Numbered from the stretch's first letter, positions 34,712-44,509 are shown. The stretch is 59,748 bases of DNA from Lachnospiraceae bacterium (GCA_017441265.1 JAFRYE010000060.1:1-59748), one strand, 5' to 3'. Numbers and translations: made by a program. The notes: generated by a model not told the origin, from the sequence alone.

Positions 34712-36877
34712 CTACGCAGTCGTCCCGTTTTTCTTATTCATGCGCTCAATGCGCTCCGCGATTGCCTCGGGGATATCCACCTTCGGCGCGTCCGGATGCA
34801 GCAGCCACGTAGCCGCCCAGTGCGTATCGGAGACCGCAAACTTCGGCGGTTCCTCCTCGTAGTCGATCTTCATCGCGTACTTGTTGCGCGCCGCAAACGC
34901 ATCGCCCTCCGGCGGATAGATCATGTTCGGCGGCGTGCCGGGGATCGCATCAAGCTTCTCCTTAGTATCCAGGTCCGGCATGGACGACAGGAGCGCCCAT
35001 GTGTACGGATGGCGCGGATTGTAGAAAATGTCGTCCGCCGTGCCGTACTCGACGATCTTGCCGGCGTACATTACCGCGATATCGTCGGCCATGTTGGCCA
35101 CGACGCCGAGGTCGTGCGTGATGAAGACAACCGAGAGATGACGCTCTTCCTTCAGCTTGTTGATCAACTCCAGGATCTGCGCCTGAATGGTCACATCGAG
35201 CGCCGTCGTCGGCTCGTCACAGATCAAAATATCCGGATCCGCCGCAAGCGCGATCGCGATAACGATACGCTGCCGCATACCGCCGGAAAATTCAAACGGA
35301 TACTGGTTGAACCGGATTCTCGGTTCTGCGATACCGACTTCCTTCATCAGCTTGATGGCCTTCTCTCTGGCCATTCGCTTGCTGACTTTGTAGACCACCT
35401 GCGACGCCTGCTCGCCGAACCACGCGATCAGGTTGCGGCTTCTCTGCGCCACATCACCGTTCGTGTCCTCCGCAACGTACGTCTTGTAGCGGGATTCCAT
35501 CGTATCGACGATCTTCAGGATCTCCGCCTTGAGCTCATCAAGATCGAGCACGCGCTTCGGAACGACCTTCCAGTCAACGTTCTTGCCTCTGGCGATCAGC
35601 GCTTCGCGCTTCTTCGTCTGTCTCGCGAACCGGGCTTCTTCCTTCGGATTATGCTTCGAAAAATAATAATACTGATCGATCGCATGAGCAATGCTCGTGC
35701 GGAACGTGTATGCGTAACTGTCCTTCACGACCTCAAGCGGATCGATGGACGCCTCGATGACTTTCGACAGTTTCTTGCCGAGCGCATGCGCCTCCGACTT
35801 CGTGTACGTTCCGCTGTAGAACGTATGCGCCGCCGCAAGCTCCCCGAGAGCTTCCTTCTTCTTCGCCATCGCCTTGTCGTGGGAGAGTTTCACGCCGGCC
35901 TCGACAAACTCAAGGAACTGTTTCATGAACTCTTCATTGAGGCACGGAACCGTCTTTGCGTTGATCTCCGACACATCCATTCCGTTCAGATCCTGCTCGG
36001 AATGGCTGAACTCATAGTAGCCGATGCTCAGGAAATCCGGCTTTTCCTTTTTCTCGATACGACCGGTGATCTCCTGTGCTCTGCGCAGGATTTCCTCGAC
36101 CTTGGGCTTCACCGTGTCCCTCTGCGTCTTGGCCGTAGCCGAATACTCGCTCCGAACCTTCGCCGCATCCGCAGCGAGCTGATCGATCGCAGCATCCTCG
36201 CCATGCGTCAGGAAGCGGTTCTTTATCTTGCCGAGCTGACCGATCAGTTCCTTCAGTTCCTGTTTTACATTGACGTTCTGATTCTTCTCGAGCAGGAAAA
36301 GGAAATCTCCCGCACTCTCATGAATCTCGTCGACGTAGGAATTGGCCGCGTTATATTCGGTCTCCATCTTGAGGGCGGAGATCGTATACCGGTCAAATGC
36401 CTTCGTCATCTCCGTGATCTTCGCCTGCTCCGCCGGGTTGGCCTCGATCATGCTGTTGCGAAGCTTTGCGAGCGTCGCGTTGAACTCCCTGCGCGCGCGG
36501 CGGCGGTTGCCCTTATTTTTCAGGAGCATGGCTTCCGTGATCTGGCGACCGATCTTCACGATCGGGTTGAGCGAGGACAGCGGATCCTGGAACACCATGG
36601 AAATCCTGTCGCCTCGGATCTTACACATCTCCTCCTCGGAGATCTTCAAAAGGTCTTTGCCGTCATAGAGAATCTCACCGCCGTCGACGATCGCATTGCC
36701 GGCCAGGATGCCGAGAATGGACCGGGACGTGACGGATTTGCCGGAGCCGGACTCGCCTACGATGGCGAGCGTCTTGCCCCTCTCGAGATTGAACGAGATA
36801 TCCCGCACGGCCTTCAGTGTTCCGCCCGTCGTGCGGAAAGAAACTTTCAGGTTTTTCACTTCCAAAATGTTAGCCAT
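34712..36877 (-). CDS. oppD: Oligopeptide ABC transporter ATPase with a ~370-residue insertion
   Basis: The protein has 721 residues, against about 330 for ordinary OppD. Walker A is at 41-48 (GESGSGKS), the Q-loop at 97 (MVFQDPLSSLNPI), the signature at 530-537 (FSGGMRQR), Walker B at 550-556 and the H-loop near 588. The Q-loop-to-signature distance is about 430 residues instead of about 60. The extra block (about 125-495) is charged and predicted helical (for example AAIDQLAADAAKVRSEYSAT and KKKEALGELAAAHTFYSGTY) and sits in the helical subdomain that contacts the permeases. The C-terminal peptide-transporter extension is present. GGAGG precedes the ATG. The reading frame is uninterrupted. 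Confidence 0.93.
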   Translation of the reverse strand: MANILEVKNLKVSFRTTGGTLKAVRDISFNLERGKTLAIVGESGSGKSVTSRSILGILAGNAIVDGGEILYDGKDLLKISEEEMCKIRGDRISMVFQDPLSSLNPIVKIGRQITEAMLLKNKGNRRRARREFNATLAKLRNSMIEANPAEQAKITEMTKAFDRYTISALKMETEYNAANSYVDEIHESAGDFLFLLEKNQNVNVKQELKELIGQLGKIKNRFLTHGEDAAIDQLAADAAKVRSEYSATAKTQRDTVKPKVEEILRRAQEITGRIEKKEKPDFLSIGYYEFSHSEQDLNGMDVSEINAKTVPCLNEEFMKQFLEFVEAGVKLSHDKAMAKKKEALGELAAAHTFYSGTYTKSEAHALGKKLSKVIEASIDPLEVVKDSYAYTFRTSIAHAIDQYYYFSKHNPKEEARFARQTKKREALIARGKNVDWKVVPKRVLDLDELKAEILKIVDTMESRYKTYVAEDTNGDVAQRSRNLIAWFGEQASQVVYKVSKRMAREKAIKLMKEVGIAEPRIRFNQYPFEFSGGMRQRIVIAIALAADPDILICDEPTTALDVTIQAQILELINKLKEERHLSVVFITHDLGVVANMADDIAVMYAGKIVEYGTADDIFYNPRHPYTWALLSSMPDLDTKEKLDAIPGTPPNMIYPPEGDAFAARNKYAMKIDYEEEPPKFAVSDTHWAATWLLHPDAPKVDIPEAIAERIERMNKKNGTTA

Positions 36878-36880
36878 GAA

Positions 36881-38467
36881 TTATTCCTCCACGCCTCGTA
36901 ACGACGGGTTGAACGCGTCGCGCAGACCGTTGCCGAACAGGTTAAAGCAGATCATCAGCAGGGAAATGACAAGCGCCGGGAAGATCATCAGATGCGGGTA
37001 CGTGGTCCAGATCGAACTCGAATCCGCAAGCAATGTTCCCAGAGACGTTGTCGTCTCATTGCCGAGTTTAACGATTCCCAGGAAACTCAGCATACTCTCG
37101 CCGGAGATAACGCCGGGGATTACCAGCACGCTGCTGGTGATGATCGTTCCGAGGGAGTTCGGGAAAATGTGTTTCCAGATAATGCGGCTGTCGCTGGCAC
37201 CCAGCGTTCTCGCAGCCATGACATACTCCTGGTTTTTAAAGCGGTAGAACTGCGTTCTGACGCGGTACGCCATACCGATCCAGCCCGTCGTCACATACGC
37301 GAACAACAGACACACGATCGGCCCGACCTTAACCGCCAGATGCAGCTGGAACAAGGTCGCCACAACGATGAACGGCACGTTGTTGATGATATCCGAGATA
37401 CGCTCCATCACAAGGTCCGTCGTCCCGCCGTAATAACCCTCGATCGCTCCGTAGATCGCCCCGATCGTCAGGTTGATCGCAGACACGGCAAGCGCCACCA
37501 GGAAACTCAGTTTGATACCGGATGCCAAACGAAGCATCAGATCATATCCCTGGCTGTCCGTGCCGAACAGATACTCCGGTTCAAAACCGTTTACATAACG
37601 ATAGTAATTGTAATACAACACGCGAACCTTGTACTGCGCGGAATCAATGTCACCGCCGCCGGTGTAAATGTAGTAGAGCGGATTGCCCTCCTCGTCGCGC
37701 ATATAGTTGTCTTCGAGAACCATGTCCTCGGAATACGGGATTTCCTTGCCCTTGCCGCTCTTGTTCAGCTTCACCGGTGTTCCCTTTTTGGACTTGTACC
37801 AGTAATTGGCATTCGCCGGATCGAAGTTCCACTCATTATCCTCTACCAGAGGATAAAGCACATGAATGCCGGTTGCTTCCTCGTATTCCCGAATTTTACT
37901 GTATTCCGACTGTTCGATGCTCCGATACTGGAAACCGTATTCCAAATACGTGTCCAACCGACAGGTATAGATCGTCTTGTCCTTGGAACCGATCATGCCG
38001 GTCACTTCCTTGGGATCACCGATTTCCCGCATCGGCTGATAGTAGCTCTTCTTACCGTCGGCAATCGACAGCTTACCGCTGCCTTCATAATCTTCCGCGC
38101 CGACGCCGATCCCGAGCATAAGGATCAGGTTTTTCTCGTTGAAGTCACGCTCCACCGTACCATCGCAGATTCCGAGATGGTCGCGAAGCCAGATGTTGCG
38201 GGGCGCCTTCTTCGAGTAATACACATCCATAAATGTCAGGTCGTATCGCGTGAAAAATGCCGGCGTCAAAAACGCGAACATCAGGATCGCTGCAATGATT
38301 ATCGCAGCCACGATGGATCCTTTGTTCTTGCAGAAACGGATCCACGCGTCTTTCAGGTATCCTACCGGCTTATCCACGAACTTCGTGTCGGTCAGTTTCT
38401 CGTCCCGATTGACAAAAGCGAATTTCTCAACGGGGATTGATCTGTTTTCCAATGATGTCTTGCTCAT
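36881..38467 (-). CDS. oppC: Oligopeptide ABC transporter permease with a ~200-residue external insertion
   Basis: The protein has 528 residues, against about 300 for normal OppC. A cytoplasmic N-terminus and TM1 (about 51-72) come first, then an extracytoplasmic stretch (about 73-312) rich in Tyr, Asp and Lys. The family motif YLFGTDSQGYDLMLRLASG follows, with the remaining five helices after it. The EAA loop is EYVMAARTLGASDSRIIWKH. Normal relatives have only about 50 residues between TM1 and the FGTD motif. It lies one base from oppB and three bases from oppD, so the genes are tightly coupled. Confidence 0.92.
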   Translation of the reverse strand: MSKTSLENRSIPVEKFAFVNRDEKLTDTKFVDKPVGYLKDAWIRFCKNKGSIVAAIIIAAILMFAFLTPAFFTRYDLTFMDVYYSKKAPRNIWLRDHLGICDGTVERDFNEKNLILMLGIGVGAEDYEGSGKLSIADGKKSYYQPMREIGDPKEVTGMIGSKDKTIYTCRLDTYLEYGFQYRSIEQSEYSKIREYEEATGIHVLYPLVEDNEWNFDPANANYWYKSKKGTPVKLNKSGKGKEIPYSEDMVLEDNYMRDEEGNPLYYIYTGGGDIDSAQYKVRVLYYNYYRYVNGFEPEYLFGTDSQGYDLMLRLASGIKLSFLVALAVSAINLTIGAIYGAIEGYYGGTTDLVMERISDIINNVPFIVVATLFQLHLAVKVGPIVCLLFAYVTTGWIGMAYRVRTQFYRFKNQEYVMAARTLGASDSRIIWKHIFPNSLGTIITSSVLVIPGVISGESMLSFLGIVKLGNETTTSLGTLLADSSSIWTTYPHLMIFPALVISLLMICFNLFGNGLRDAFNPSLRGVEE

Positions 38468-38468
38468 A

Positions 38469-39428
38469 TCATCTCTCCCCCATTCGAATTCTCGGATCGA
38501 TAAATCCGTAACTGATGTCGGTGACGATGCCCGCAGCCAGACCGATGAACGTATAGAATACCGTATCCATCATGAAGACATCATAGTCCAGCAGCGTGAT
38601 GGAATTCAGGTAGAGCTGTCCGACGCCGGGAACCGAGAAGATCTGCTCAATGACAAAGGAGCCGGCCAGAATATCGACGACGCTTCCGAGAAGCATCGGA
38701 AGGATTGGTACCATCGCATTTTTCATCGCATGGCGCGCGGTTGCCTGAGATCTGGTCAGACCTTTCGTGCGCGCGAGCAGCATATAGTCGGAAGTGAGCG
38801 TCTCCGTAAGCTCCGCACGCGTAAAACGGCAAAGCTGGGCGATGGTTCCGAATGACAATGCGATCACAGGCGCGAGCATACTGACAAACATCTTCCACGT
38901 GAACCAGGATCCTCCCGCATCGGCGAGGGAATACACGGTCAGAGGGAGAAGGTCCCATTTGAAATAGAGATAGTACTGCACCAGAAAGCCATAGACATAA
39001 CTCGGCACAGACACAAAGATCATGACTGAGGTACTGATCAGCTGATCCTGCCACTTATTTTTCTTGATTGCCGCATAGATTCCCAAAAGGATACCGATCG
39101 GCGTAGCAAGAAGCATGGAATACAGATTGATCAGGATCGTCGGCGGGAAGCGGTCGGTAAACACCTGCCACACCGGCTTCATCTTGTCAATCTTCCACGA
39201 CGTACCGAAATCCCATTTGGTAAAGATATTCTTGAGATACCGAATGTATTGAACGATCAGCGGCTTGTTGTATCCCTGCGCTTCGAGGCGGGCCATCATG
39301 GCCTCCTTCTGCGCAGCTTCCTGCGGGTATTCCTGCGGAAGCAGCTTGATCAAAAAGAAACACATCGTCACAATGATAAACAGCGTGACGAACATCAACA
39401 CGATTCGCTTGATAACATACTTCAGCAT
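38469..39428 (-). CDS. oppB: Oligopeptide ABC transporter permease
   Basis: The 319-residue protein is normal in length, with six transmembrane helices. It starts MLKYVIKRIVLMFVTLFIIV and has the EAA loop DYMLLARTKGLTRSQATARH. It pairs with OppC to form the channel. It is the first gene after the terminator that separates oppA, and an extended -10 (TGCTATAAT, TATAAT at 39469-39474 on the minus strand) lies about 40 bases upstream. The permease/ATPase genes could therefore be read from a second promoter as well as by read-through. Confidence 0.95.
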   Translation of the reverse strand: MLKYVIKRIVLMFVTLFIIVTMCFFLIKLLPQEYPQEAAQKEAMMARLEAQGYNKPLIVQYIRYLKNIFTKWDFGTSWKIDKMKPVWQVFTDRFPPTILINLYSMLLATPIGILLGIYAAIKKNKWQDQLISTSVMIFVSVPSYVYGFLVQYYLYFKWDLLPLTVYSLADAGGSWFTWKMFVSMLAPVIALSFGTIAQLCRFTRAELTETLTSDYMLLARTKGLTRSQATARHAMKNAMVPILPMLLGSVVDILAGSFVIEQIFSVPGVGQLYLNSITLLDYDVFMMDTVFYTFIGLAAGIVTDISYGFIDPRIRMGER

Positions 39429-39545
39429 AACGACGACTCCTTAGCCTTGTTATCGGAAATTCGCAGTTATTATAGCACATGCGAGAAACAATTGCACTCT
39501 TTTTCGAAAAATGAGCGCCGCGGATCATTTGACCGAAATCGCGGC

Positions 39546-39576
39546 AAAAAAGGCGGGAACCGTCGGATTCCCGCCT
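39546..39576 (-). terminator. Attenuating terminator between oppA and oppB
   Basis: AGGCGGGAA (39551-39559) and TTCCCGCCT (39568-39576) form a perfect stem. Six T follow on the minus strand (A run at 39546-39551). It would make oppA transcripts more abundant than those of oppBCDF, a usual arrangement for a binding protein and its transporter. Confidence 0.9.
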
Positions 39577-39602
39577 TTCGTGTTTGAAACAAGACTAACG
39601 GT

Positions 39603-42182
39603 TTACTCGTAATTGAGAACGCCGCCCTGATCCGCTACAGCTTTCGTCCATGCAGCATCATCATAGTTGAATTCCATGAGACGAAGGCCACCGAAATCGT
39701 ACATGATATTGTACTCGTCGGTGTAGTACTTCACCTGGAACGAAAGAAGCGTACAGTCGGTTGTTCCGCAGAGAGGAATACGATAGTACTTGGTAAGGAA
39801 ATTCTTTTCCATCGCAGCAAGGATCGTCAGCTTCGTCTTGAAGTCGGCAGATGCATACTTGCCTTTCTCCATCGTGCTCGACCACTGCTGCCAGGTCATC
39901 GTATCGTCAGTTCCGTTAATGTTGATCGTCAGAGTCTCCTGCGTAGGATCCCAGCAAGCACCCTCGTTGATCTTACCTACATAATCCGGATCGCAGTATA
40001 CCTGGAAAATGGTGAACGGATAGAACGCTGCACCACCCCAAGCACCATAACCAATAGCGAACTCACCGTCCGGAACAGCGCCGTAACGATCCTCAATATT
40101 GCCGATCGCTTCGAACGTGATCTTTCCGAATCCGGTGCCTTCCAGTGCTGCGTTAACATGCTTGTTGATCAACGCAACCTGTGCCTGATCGGAAGCCTCA
40201 AGAGCACCCTTCTTCCAACCGATGCGGATCTTGATCTCGTCGCCGGCTTTGTAGAGGCCTGCCGCAACAAGCTCGTCGCAAGCCTTCTTCATATACTCCT
40301 TCGCAAGAGTAACGTTGTAACCGTTGACAGACTTATAAGCTTCCTTCAACGTCTTGTAGGCCTTGCCCTCACCGTACTCGATACCGTAGAGGTCGCAGAT
40401 TGCCTGCATAGCCTCATCCGAATCGCGGTAAATGGACGTAGGATCCTCGTAAACATTGTAGTAGTACAGACCGTTCAGGATGTAGCATGCCGGCTTGTAA
40501 CCTGCCGTCGCCGTAACGAACTCCTGACGGTTGATCGCAAGGGACATACCCTTGCGGAAATTATCGTTGGAAAGAACTACCGAGTTGATATTGCCCTTAG
40601 CGGCATCCATCTTCTGCAGCGCCTCGAGATTCGTGTTGAAGAAGAAGCTCTGCGTATAGGTCTCATCCATCTTGTAAAGCTGATCCGAAGTGGAATAGTT
40701 CACAAGTTTTTCTGCCGTAGGCGACCAGGTGGAAAGCTCACCCTTGAGGAATGCCTGCTCGGCAGCATTGTCATCCAAAACGTTGATAACAACGGACGTT
40801 GCCTTGTACTGCTGAACATCCTTGCCGTCAACCTTAAAGTTCTCGTTGCTCGTCATGGAAACGAGGGAACCGTCTTCAGCCTTCGTGTAACCGAACCAGT
40901 TCTCGTTCTGAACGAAGATGATCTGCTTGCCCTTCTGAAGCGAAGAGATCTTGTAAGGACCGTAAGAGCACGATGTCTCCATCGAAGTACCGTACTTCGT
41001 GGTTACAAGGCCGTCCTTCGTCTCCTTGCTCGCCTCATACAGCTTCTCGTTAACGATCCAGTTGCTGGTCAGCGAGGTCAGGAAATAATTGCGGTCGATA
41101 TAGTTCTGGTTGACATAACGGATCGTGTAGTCGTCAACCTTGTAAAGACCTACTGTGGAGAAATCCTGCTTTTCAAAGGTCTTATCGTAGTACAGATAGC
41201 ACGGAACATCCGCTTCCGACTCACCCCAGTTTTCGGTGGAAATGACCGAAACGAACATCTGCAAAGACTCGTCCGTCAAAGGAACAAGACCGGTCTTCGT
41301 GTCCATAAGGGCAACCAACGAATCCCAGTTCTCCATGTTGAAGAGTTCCTCTGCAGGCATACCGAAGAAATCATTGGCCTTTTCAACAAATTCTTTGAAC
41401 GTGTAGCCGCTGCAGTACGACAGCGATTTAGCGAGCGCGATATAGATCTTGTTGTTGTCAGCAGGGTTGCAGTACACACCGTCCGCATTCTTCGTGAACT
41501 TATCGAGGCTGTCGAATACTGCTACCTTTGTCGTCGCATCATAGTTCTCCTGAGGAGACGTGGAACCGCCGAAGTAGTATCCTCTCGCACCTGCAATTGC
41601 CGACTCACCGGACCAGTAATTGTTCGCGCGATAATTCTGCATCTCGGGGTCCAAAAGCTGCTTCATGGAGTAAATATAGGTATCGGCATTGATCGGAGTA
41701 CCGTCTTCCCACTTTGCATCCTTACGCAGGGCAATATCAAAGATAAATCCACCCTCTACAGTGTCAAGCGTGGTTCCATCCGGAAGGACACAGCCATACT
41801 TCGTAAGGTCATCCTTGTGATCCTTGGTAACATCGGTAACAGCGGTTGCCATCTCGTAGATCCACTGATACTTACCCTCCTCCGAGTTGTCAATCGTGAG
41901 GTTGACAAACGGAGTTTCCAAATAGCCCATAATATCACTGTCGGCACTGGTCTCCCAGGTATGAGGGTTCCAGGTAGAACCGAGCGCATTCACATACGTC
42001 TTGAATGTATATGTCTTCGCTTCCGGTACCGGAGTCGGCTGCTCACCGGGGGTGGTCTCACCCGGGGTTGTCGTTACGGTCGACTCATTCGTAGTATTGT
42101 TCTTTTTATCCTCGCAGCCTATCATGGAAAAAGCCATTACAAGGGCCAGCAGGAGTGAAAGAATCTTCTTTCTGTTCTTCAT
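39603..42182 (-). CDS. oppA: Large oligopeptide-binding lipoprotein
   Basis: The protein has 859 residues (ordinary OppA is about 540). The signal peptide MKNRKKILSLLLALVMAFSM ends at a lipobox Cys (IGC). A Thr/Pro/Glu linker follows, then a family 5 solute-binding fold (TFKTYVNALGSTWNPHTWET; FIFDIALRKDAKWEDGTPIN; YGPYKISSLQKGKQIIFVQN). Extra blocks are spread through the binding lobes. It is first in the opp operon, behind a promoter at 42272-42300, and delivers peptides to OppBC. AAAGGATG precedes the ATG. Confidence 0.93.
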   Translation of the reverse strand: MKNRKKILSLLLALVMAFSMIGCEDKKNNTTNESTVTTTPGETTPGEQPTPVPEAKTYTFKTYVNALGSTWNPHTWETSADSDIMGYLETPFVNLTIDNSEEGKYQWIYEMATAVTDVTKDHKDDLTKYGCVLPDGTTLDTVEGGFIFDIALRKDAKWEDGTPINADTYIYSMKQLLDPEMQNYRANNYWSGESAIAGARGYYFGGSTSPQENYDATTKVAVFDSLDKFTKNADGVYCNPADNNKIYIALAKSLSYCSGYTFKEFVEKANDFFGMPAEELFNMENWDSLVALMDTKTGLVPLTDESLQMFVSVISTENWGESEADVPCYLYYDKTFEKQDFSTVGLYKVDDYTIRYVNQNYIDRNYFLTSLTSNWIVNEKLYEASKETKDGLVTTKYGTSMETSCSYGPYKISSLQKGKQIIFVQNENWFGYTKAEDGSLVSMTSNENFKVDGKDVQQYKATSVVINVLDDNAAEQAFLKGELSTWSPTAEKLVNYSTSDQLYKMDETYTQSFFFNTNLEALQKMDAAKGNINSVVLSNDNFRKGMSLAINRQEFVTATAGYKPACYILNGLYYYNVYEDPTSIYRDSDEAMQAICDLYGIEYGEGKAYKTLKEAYKSVNGYNVTLAKEYMKKACDELVAAGLYKAGDEIKIRIGWKKGALEASDQAQVALINKHVNAALEGTGFGKITFEAIGNIEDRYGAVPDGEFAIGYGAWGGAAFYPFTIFQVYCDPDYVGKINEGACWDPTQETLTININGTDDTMTWQQWSSTMEKGKYASADFKTKLTILAAMEKNFLTKYYRIPLCGTTDCTLLSFQVKYYTDEYNIMYDFGGLRLMEFNYDDAAWTKAVADQGGVLNYE

Positions 42183-42271
42183 ACAATCATCCTTTCTGTA
42201 ACACTGTCAGAGAATGCTCAACACCCTCGCGCAGGGAATTGGGCATAATTCTCAATTTGAATTACAGAAAT

Positions 42272-42300
42272 ATTGTAAACCAGCAAAAATATTTTGTAAA
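42272..42300 (-). promoter_or_regulatory. Promoter of the opp operon
   Basis: On the minus strand TTTACA (42295-42300) and TACAAT (42272-42277) are separated by 17 bases, about 90 bases upstream of oppA. Three copies of TTGTAAA lie within and beside it on the plus strand and could be part of an operator. Confidence 0.55.
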
Positions 42301-42370
42301 GGTGAAGCAATTTTTGTAAATATGCTTTTCTATTTGACGTTTTATTTGTCGATGTCCGCATTATGAAAAT

Positions 42371-42402
42371 AAAAAAATGAATGCCGCAGAATCTGCGGCA
42401 TT
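42371..42402 (-). terminator. Terminator of the two-component operon
   Basis: AATGCCGCAG (42380-42389) and CTGCGGCATT (42393-42402) pair perfectly around a 3-base loop. On the minus strand the stem is followed by a T run (A run at 42371-42377). It lies about 40 bases past the histidine kinase stop. Confidence 0.9.
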
Positions 42403-42440
42403 CTGTAATGCATTATTGTATATTGCGTTGCATATCGGTT

Positions 42441-43829
42441 CTATTCGATGACAACCGCTTCGTTGTATCCGTGCTCCTGTGCGTGCAGGAAAATGGTAAA
42501 TCTCGTTCCGATCTCCGGCCTGCTCTGGACCATGATCGTCCCGTGATGGCGGTTGATGATCCATTTTGCGATGGCGAGGCCCAGTCCGGTGCCTCCGGTC
42601 TTCGAGTTGCGCGCCGTATCCGAGCGGTAGAAGCGCTCGAAAATGTGTTCCACATCGTGGGAGCTCATGCCGATTCCGTTGTCCTGTACCGAGTAGTACG
42701 GGCGGAGTTCCGGGTTGAGGCCCACGCGGAGCGTGATGGTGTCGCCGACGGTCGTGTATTTGGCGGCGTTGTCCACCAAGATGCGGATCGACTGTTTGAG
42801 CATCGCCGGGTCGCCGTAGCAGAACACTTCGCCGGCGGACTCATCCTGCAACAACTCGTAGGAGTGGTTTTTGTCGATCATCACCGACTCCTCGTATACT
42901 TCCTTCATCGTTGCCGAGAGGGACATGGACTGAAGCGTCAGTTTCTGCCGTCCGGCATCGCCTCTGGCGAGGAACAGAAGTTGCTCCACCAGAGTATTCA
43001 TATGGTCGGACTCGGTGCGGATCGCCGAGATGGCCTCCTCGAGGATCTCGCGGTCCTCCTTGCCCCAGCGGTCCAGCATGTCCGCGTAGCCCTTGATGAC
43101 CGCGATCGGCGTGCGCAGCTCGTGGGAAGCGTCGCTCACGAAGCGTGTCTGCTGGCGCGCGGCCTCTCTCATACGGTCGATCAGATCGTTGACGGCCTTC
43201 TCCATGCCGGTCAGCTCGCGGTCGTTCGTGCGAACGTGGTCCGACGGCGATTCCGCATCGACATGGCTGATCGCGTATGTCAGGTTCTGCAGCTTCTCCT
43301 CGTTCCACTGCGAGTTGCTGATGTACTGCGCGGTTTCGGCCATTTCCCGAAGCGGTTTCAGACGACGGCGGATCGGGAAGCGGTCAAAGAATACGACCCG
43401 GAGCACCGAGAGGATCTCGAATCCGAGAAGCACACACATCACCTGAAAAAAGATCTCCAGGGATTCGCCCGGCTGCACCGTGAGGGATTCGGTTTTGTTT
43501 GTAATGATCACGCCGAACGTATCCAGCGAATCGCCGGTGAAAGAAATGTCCTTGATGCGGCTCAGCGAAAAATTCGCATTTTTCGCGGCCTGATGGATCC
43601 ACGCCCCGAATGTCGTCACGACCAGGATTATGTTCAGCCAGAGATATCCGAAAAATCTTCGGCTGATCACCATCCGATGCAGTTTTCCCGCGATCGATCC
43701 GGCCCGCTTCTTCGGTTCCTTCACAGCCTTGCTGTTCATCTCCGGTCCCGGCGGAACGGGATTTCCCGTCTCGTCCTGCCACAGCATCGGCTGTTGCGGC
43801 ATTCCCATATTTTGGTTACTCATGTTCAC
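42441..43829 (-). CDS. Sensor histidine kinase
   Basis: This 462-residue kinase has two transmembrane helices (about 60-80 and 125-145) flanking a short external domain of about 45 residues, then a HAMP-like linker. HisKA has the phosphoacceptor His in DASHELRTPIAVIKGYADML. HATPase_c has the N box ILVDNAAKYT, the G1 box DNGIGM and the G2 box GGTGLGLAIAKWI. The Pro/Met/Gln-rich N-terminus (MSNQNMGMPQQPMLWQDETG) is unusual and cytoplasmic. Its start overlaps the response-regulator stop by four bases (ATGA). The signal sensed is unknown. Confidence 0.95.
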   Translation of the reverse strand: MNMSNQNMGMPQQPMLWQDETGNPVPPGPEMNSKAVKEPKKRAGSIAGKLHRMVISRRFFGYLWLNIILVVTTFGAWIHQAAKNANFSLSRIKDISFTGDSLDTFGVIITNKTESLTVQPGESLEIFFQVMCVLLGFEILSVLRVVFFDRFPIRRRLKPLREMAETAQYISNSQWNEEKLQNLTYAISHVDAESPSDHVRTNDRELTGMEKAVNDLIDRMREAARQQTRFVSDASHELRTPIAVIKGYADMLDRWGKEDREILEEAISAIRTESDHMNTLVEQLLFLARGDAGRQKLTLQSMSLSATMKEVYEESVMIDKNHSYELLQDESAGEVFCYGDPAMLKQSIRILVDNAAKYTTVGDTITLRVGLNPELRPYYSVQDNGIGMSSHDVEHIFERFYRSDTARNSKTGGTGLGLAIAKWIINRHHGTIMVQSRPEIGTRFTIFLHAQEHGYNEAVVIE

Positions 43830-44509
43830 TCATCCTTAATCACATACCCGACACCGCGGACGGTCTGGATCATATGAACGCCGAAGCGCTCGTCGATCTT
43901 CGCCCGCAGATAACGGATGTACACATCGATGACATTGGTCTCGCCGACGTAATCGTAGCCGCACACTTTCTGCAGCAGCGTATCGCGCCCGAGCACGATA
44001 TTCCGGTTCGTCAGCAGCAATGCAAGCAAGTCAAACTCTCTCTTCGACAGTTCGATCGGCACGTTGTCCCACACGGCGGAATACGCCGCAGGGTCAACCG
44101 TCAGATCGCGCCAGACTAATTTGCCGGCGTCGTCCTTCGCCGCCGTGCCTTTTTTCTTCATCGCAACGCGGATCCTCGCCAAAAGCTCCTCGATCGCGAA
44201 GGGTTTGGTCACATAGTCGTCCGCGCCGAGGTCAAGCCCCGACACCTTGTCCATCACGGAGTCTCTGGCCGTCAGTAAAATGACCGGGATCTCCGACGTC
44301 TTGCGCAGTCTCCGCAGCACCTCGAGCCCGTTCAGCTCCGGCAGCATGATGTCCAGAAGAACGATGTCATACTCCCCGCTCTCCGCCATCGAAAGGCCGG
44401 TGCGGCCGTCCGCTGCCTTGCCTGTCGAATACCCCTCATGCCGCAGCTCCAGCTCGACAAATCGTGCGATCTGCTCTTCATCCTCAACGATCAATACTTT
44501 TGTTGCCAT
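43826..44509 (-). CDS. OmpR-family response regulator
   Basis: The 227-residue protein has a receiver domain with the phosphorylated Asp in IVLLDIMLPELNG, a conserved Thr in ILLTARD and Lys in DDYVTKPF. A winged-helix DNA-binding domain follows (IELSKREFDLLALLLTNRNI; VYIRYLRAKID). It forms an operon with the kinase. GGAGG precedes the ATG. The targets are not evident; the neighbouring DUF4342 protein and opp operon are possible candidates by proximity only. Confidence 0.96.
   Translation of the reverse strand: MATKVLIVEDEEQIARFVELELRHEGYSTGKAADGRTGLSMAESGEYDIVLLDIMLPELNGLEVLRRLRKTSEIPVILLTARDSVMDKVSGLDLGADDYVTKPFAIEELLARIRVAMKKKGTAAKDDAGKLVWRDLTVDPAAYSAVWDNVPIELSKREFDLLALLLTNRNIVLGRDTLLQKVCGYDYVGETNVIDVYIRYLRAKIDERFGVHMIQTVRGVGYVIKDE

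Noticed and set aside
34499-36901. An 800-codon open frame opposite oppD
   Set aside because: Antisense shadow with no family signal; the oppD frame has all ABC motifs.
40158-42158. A 666-codon open frame opposite oppA
   Set aside because: Antisense shadow; the opposite strand has a lipoprotein signal and binding-protein motifs.
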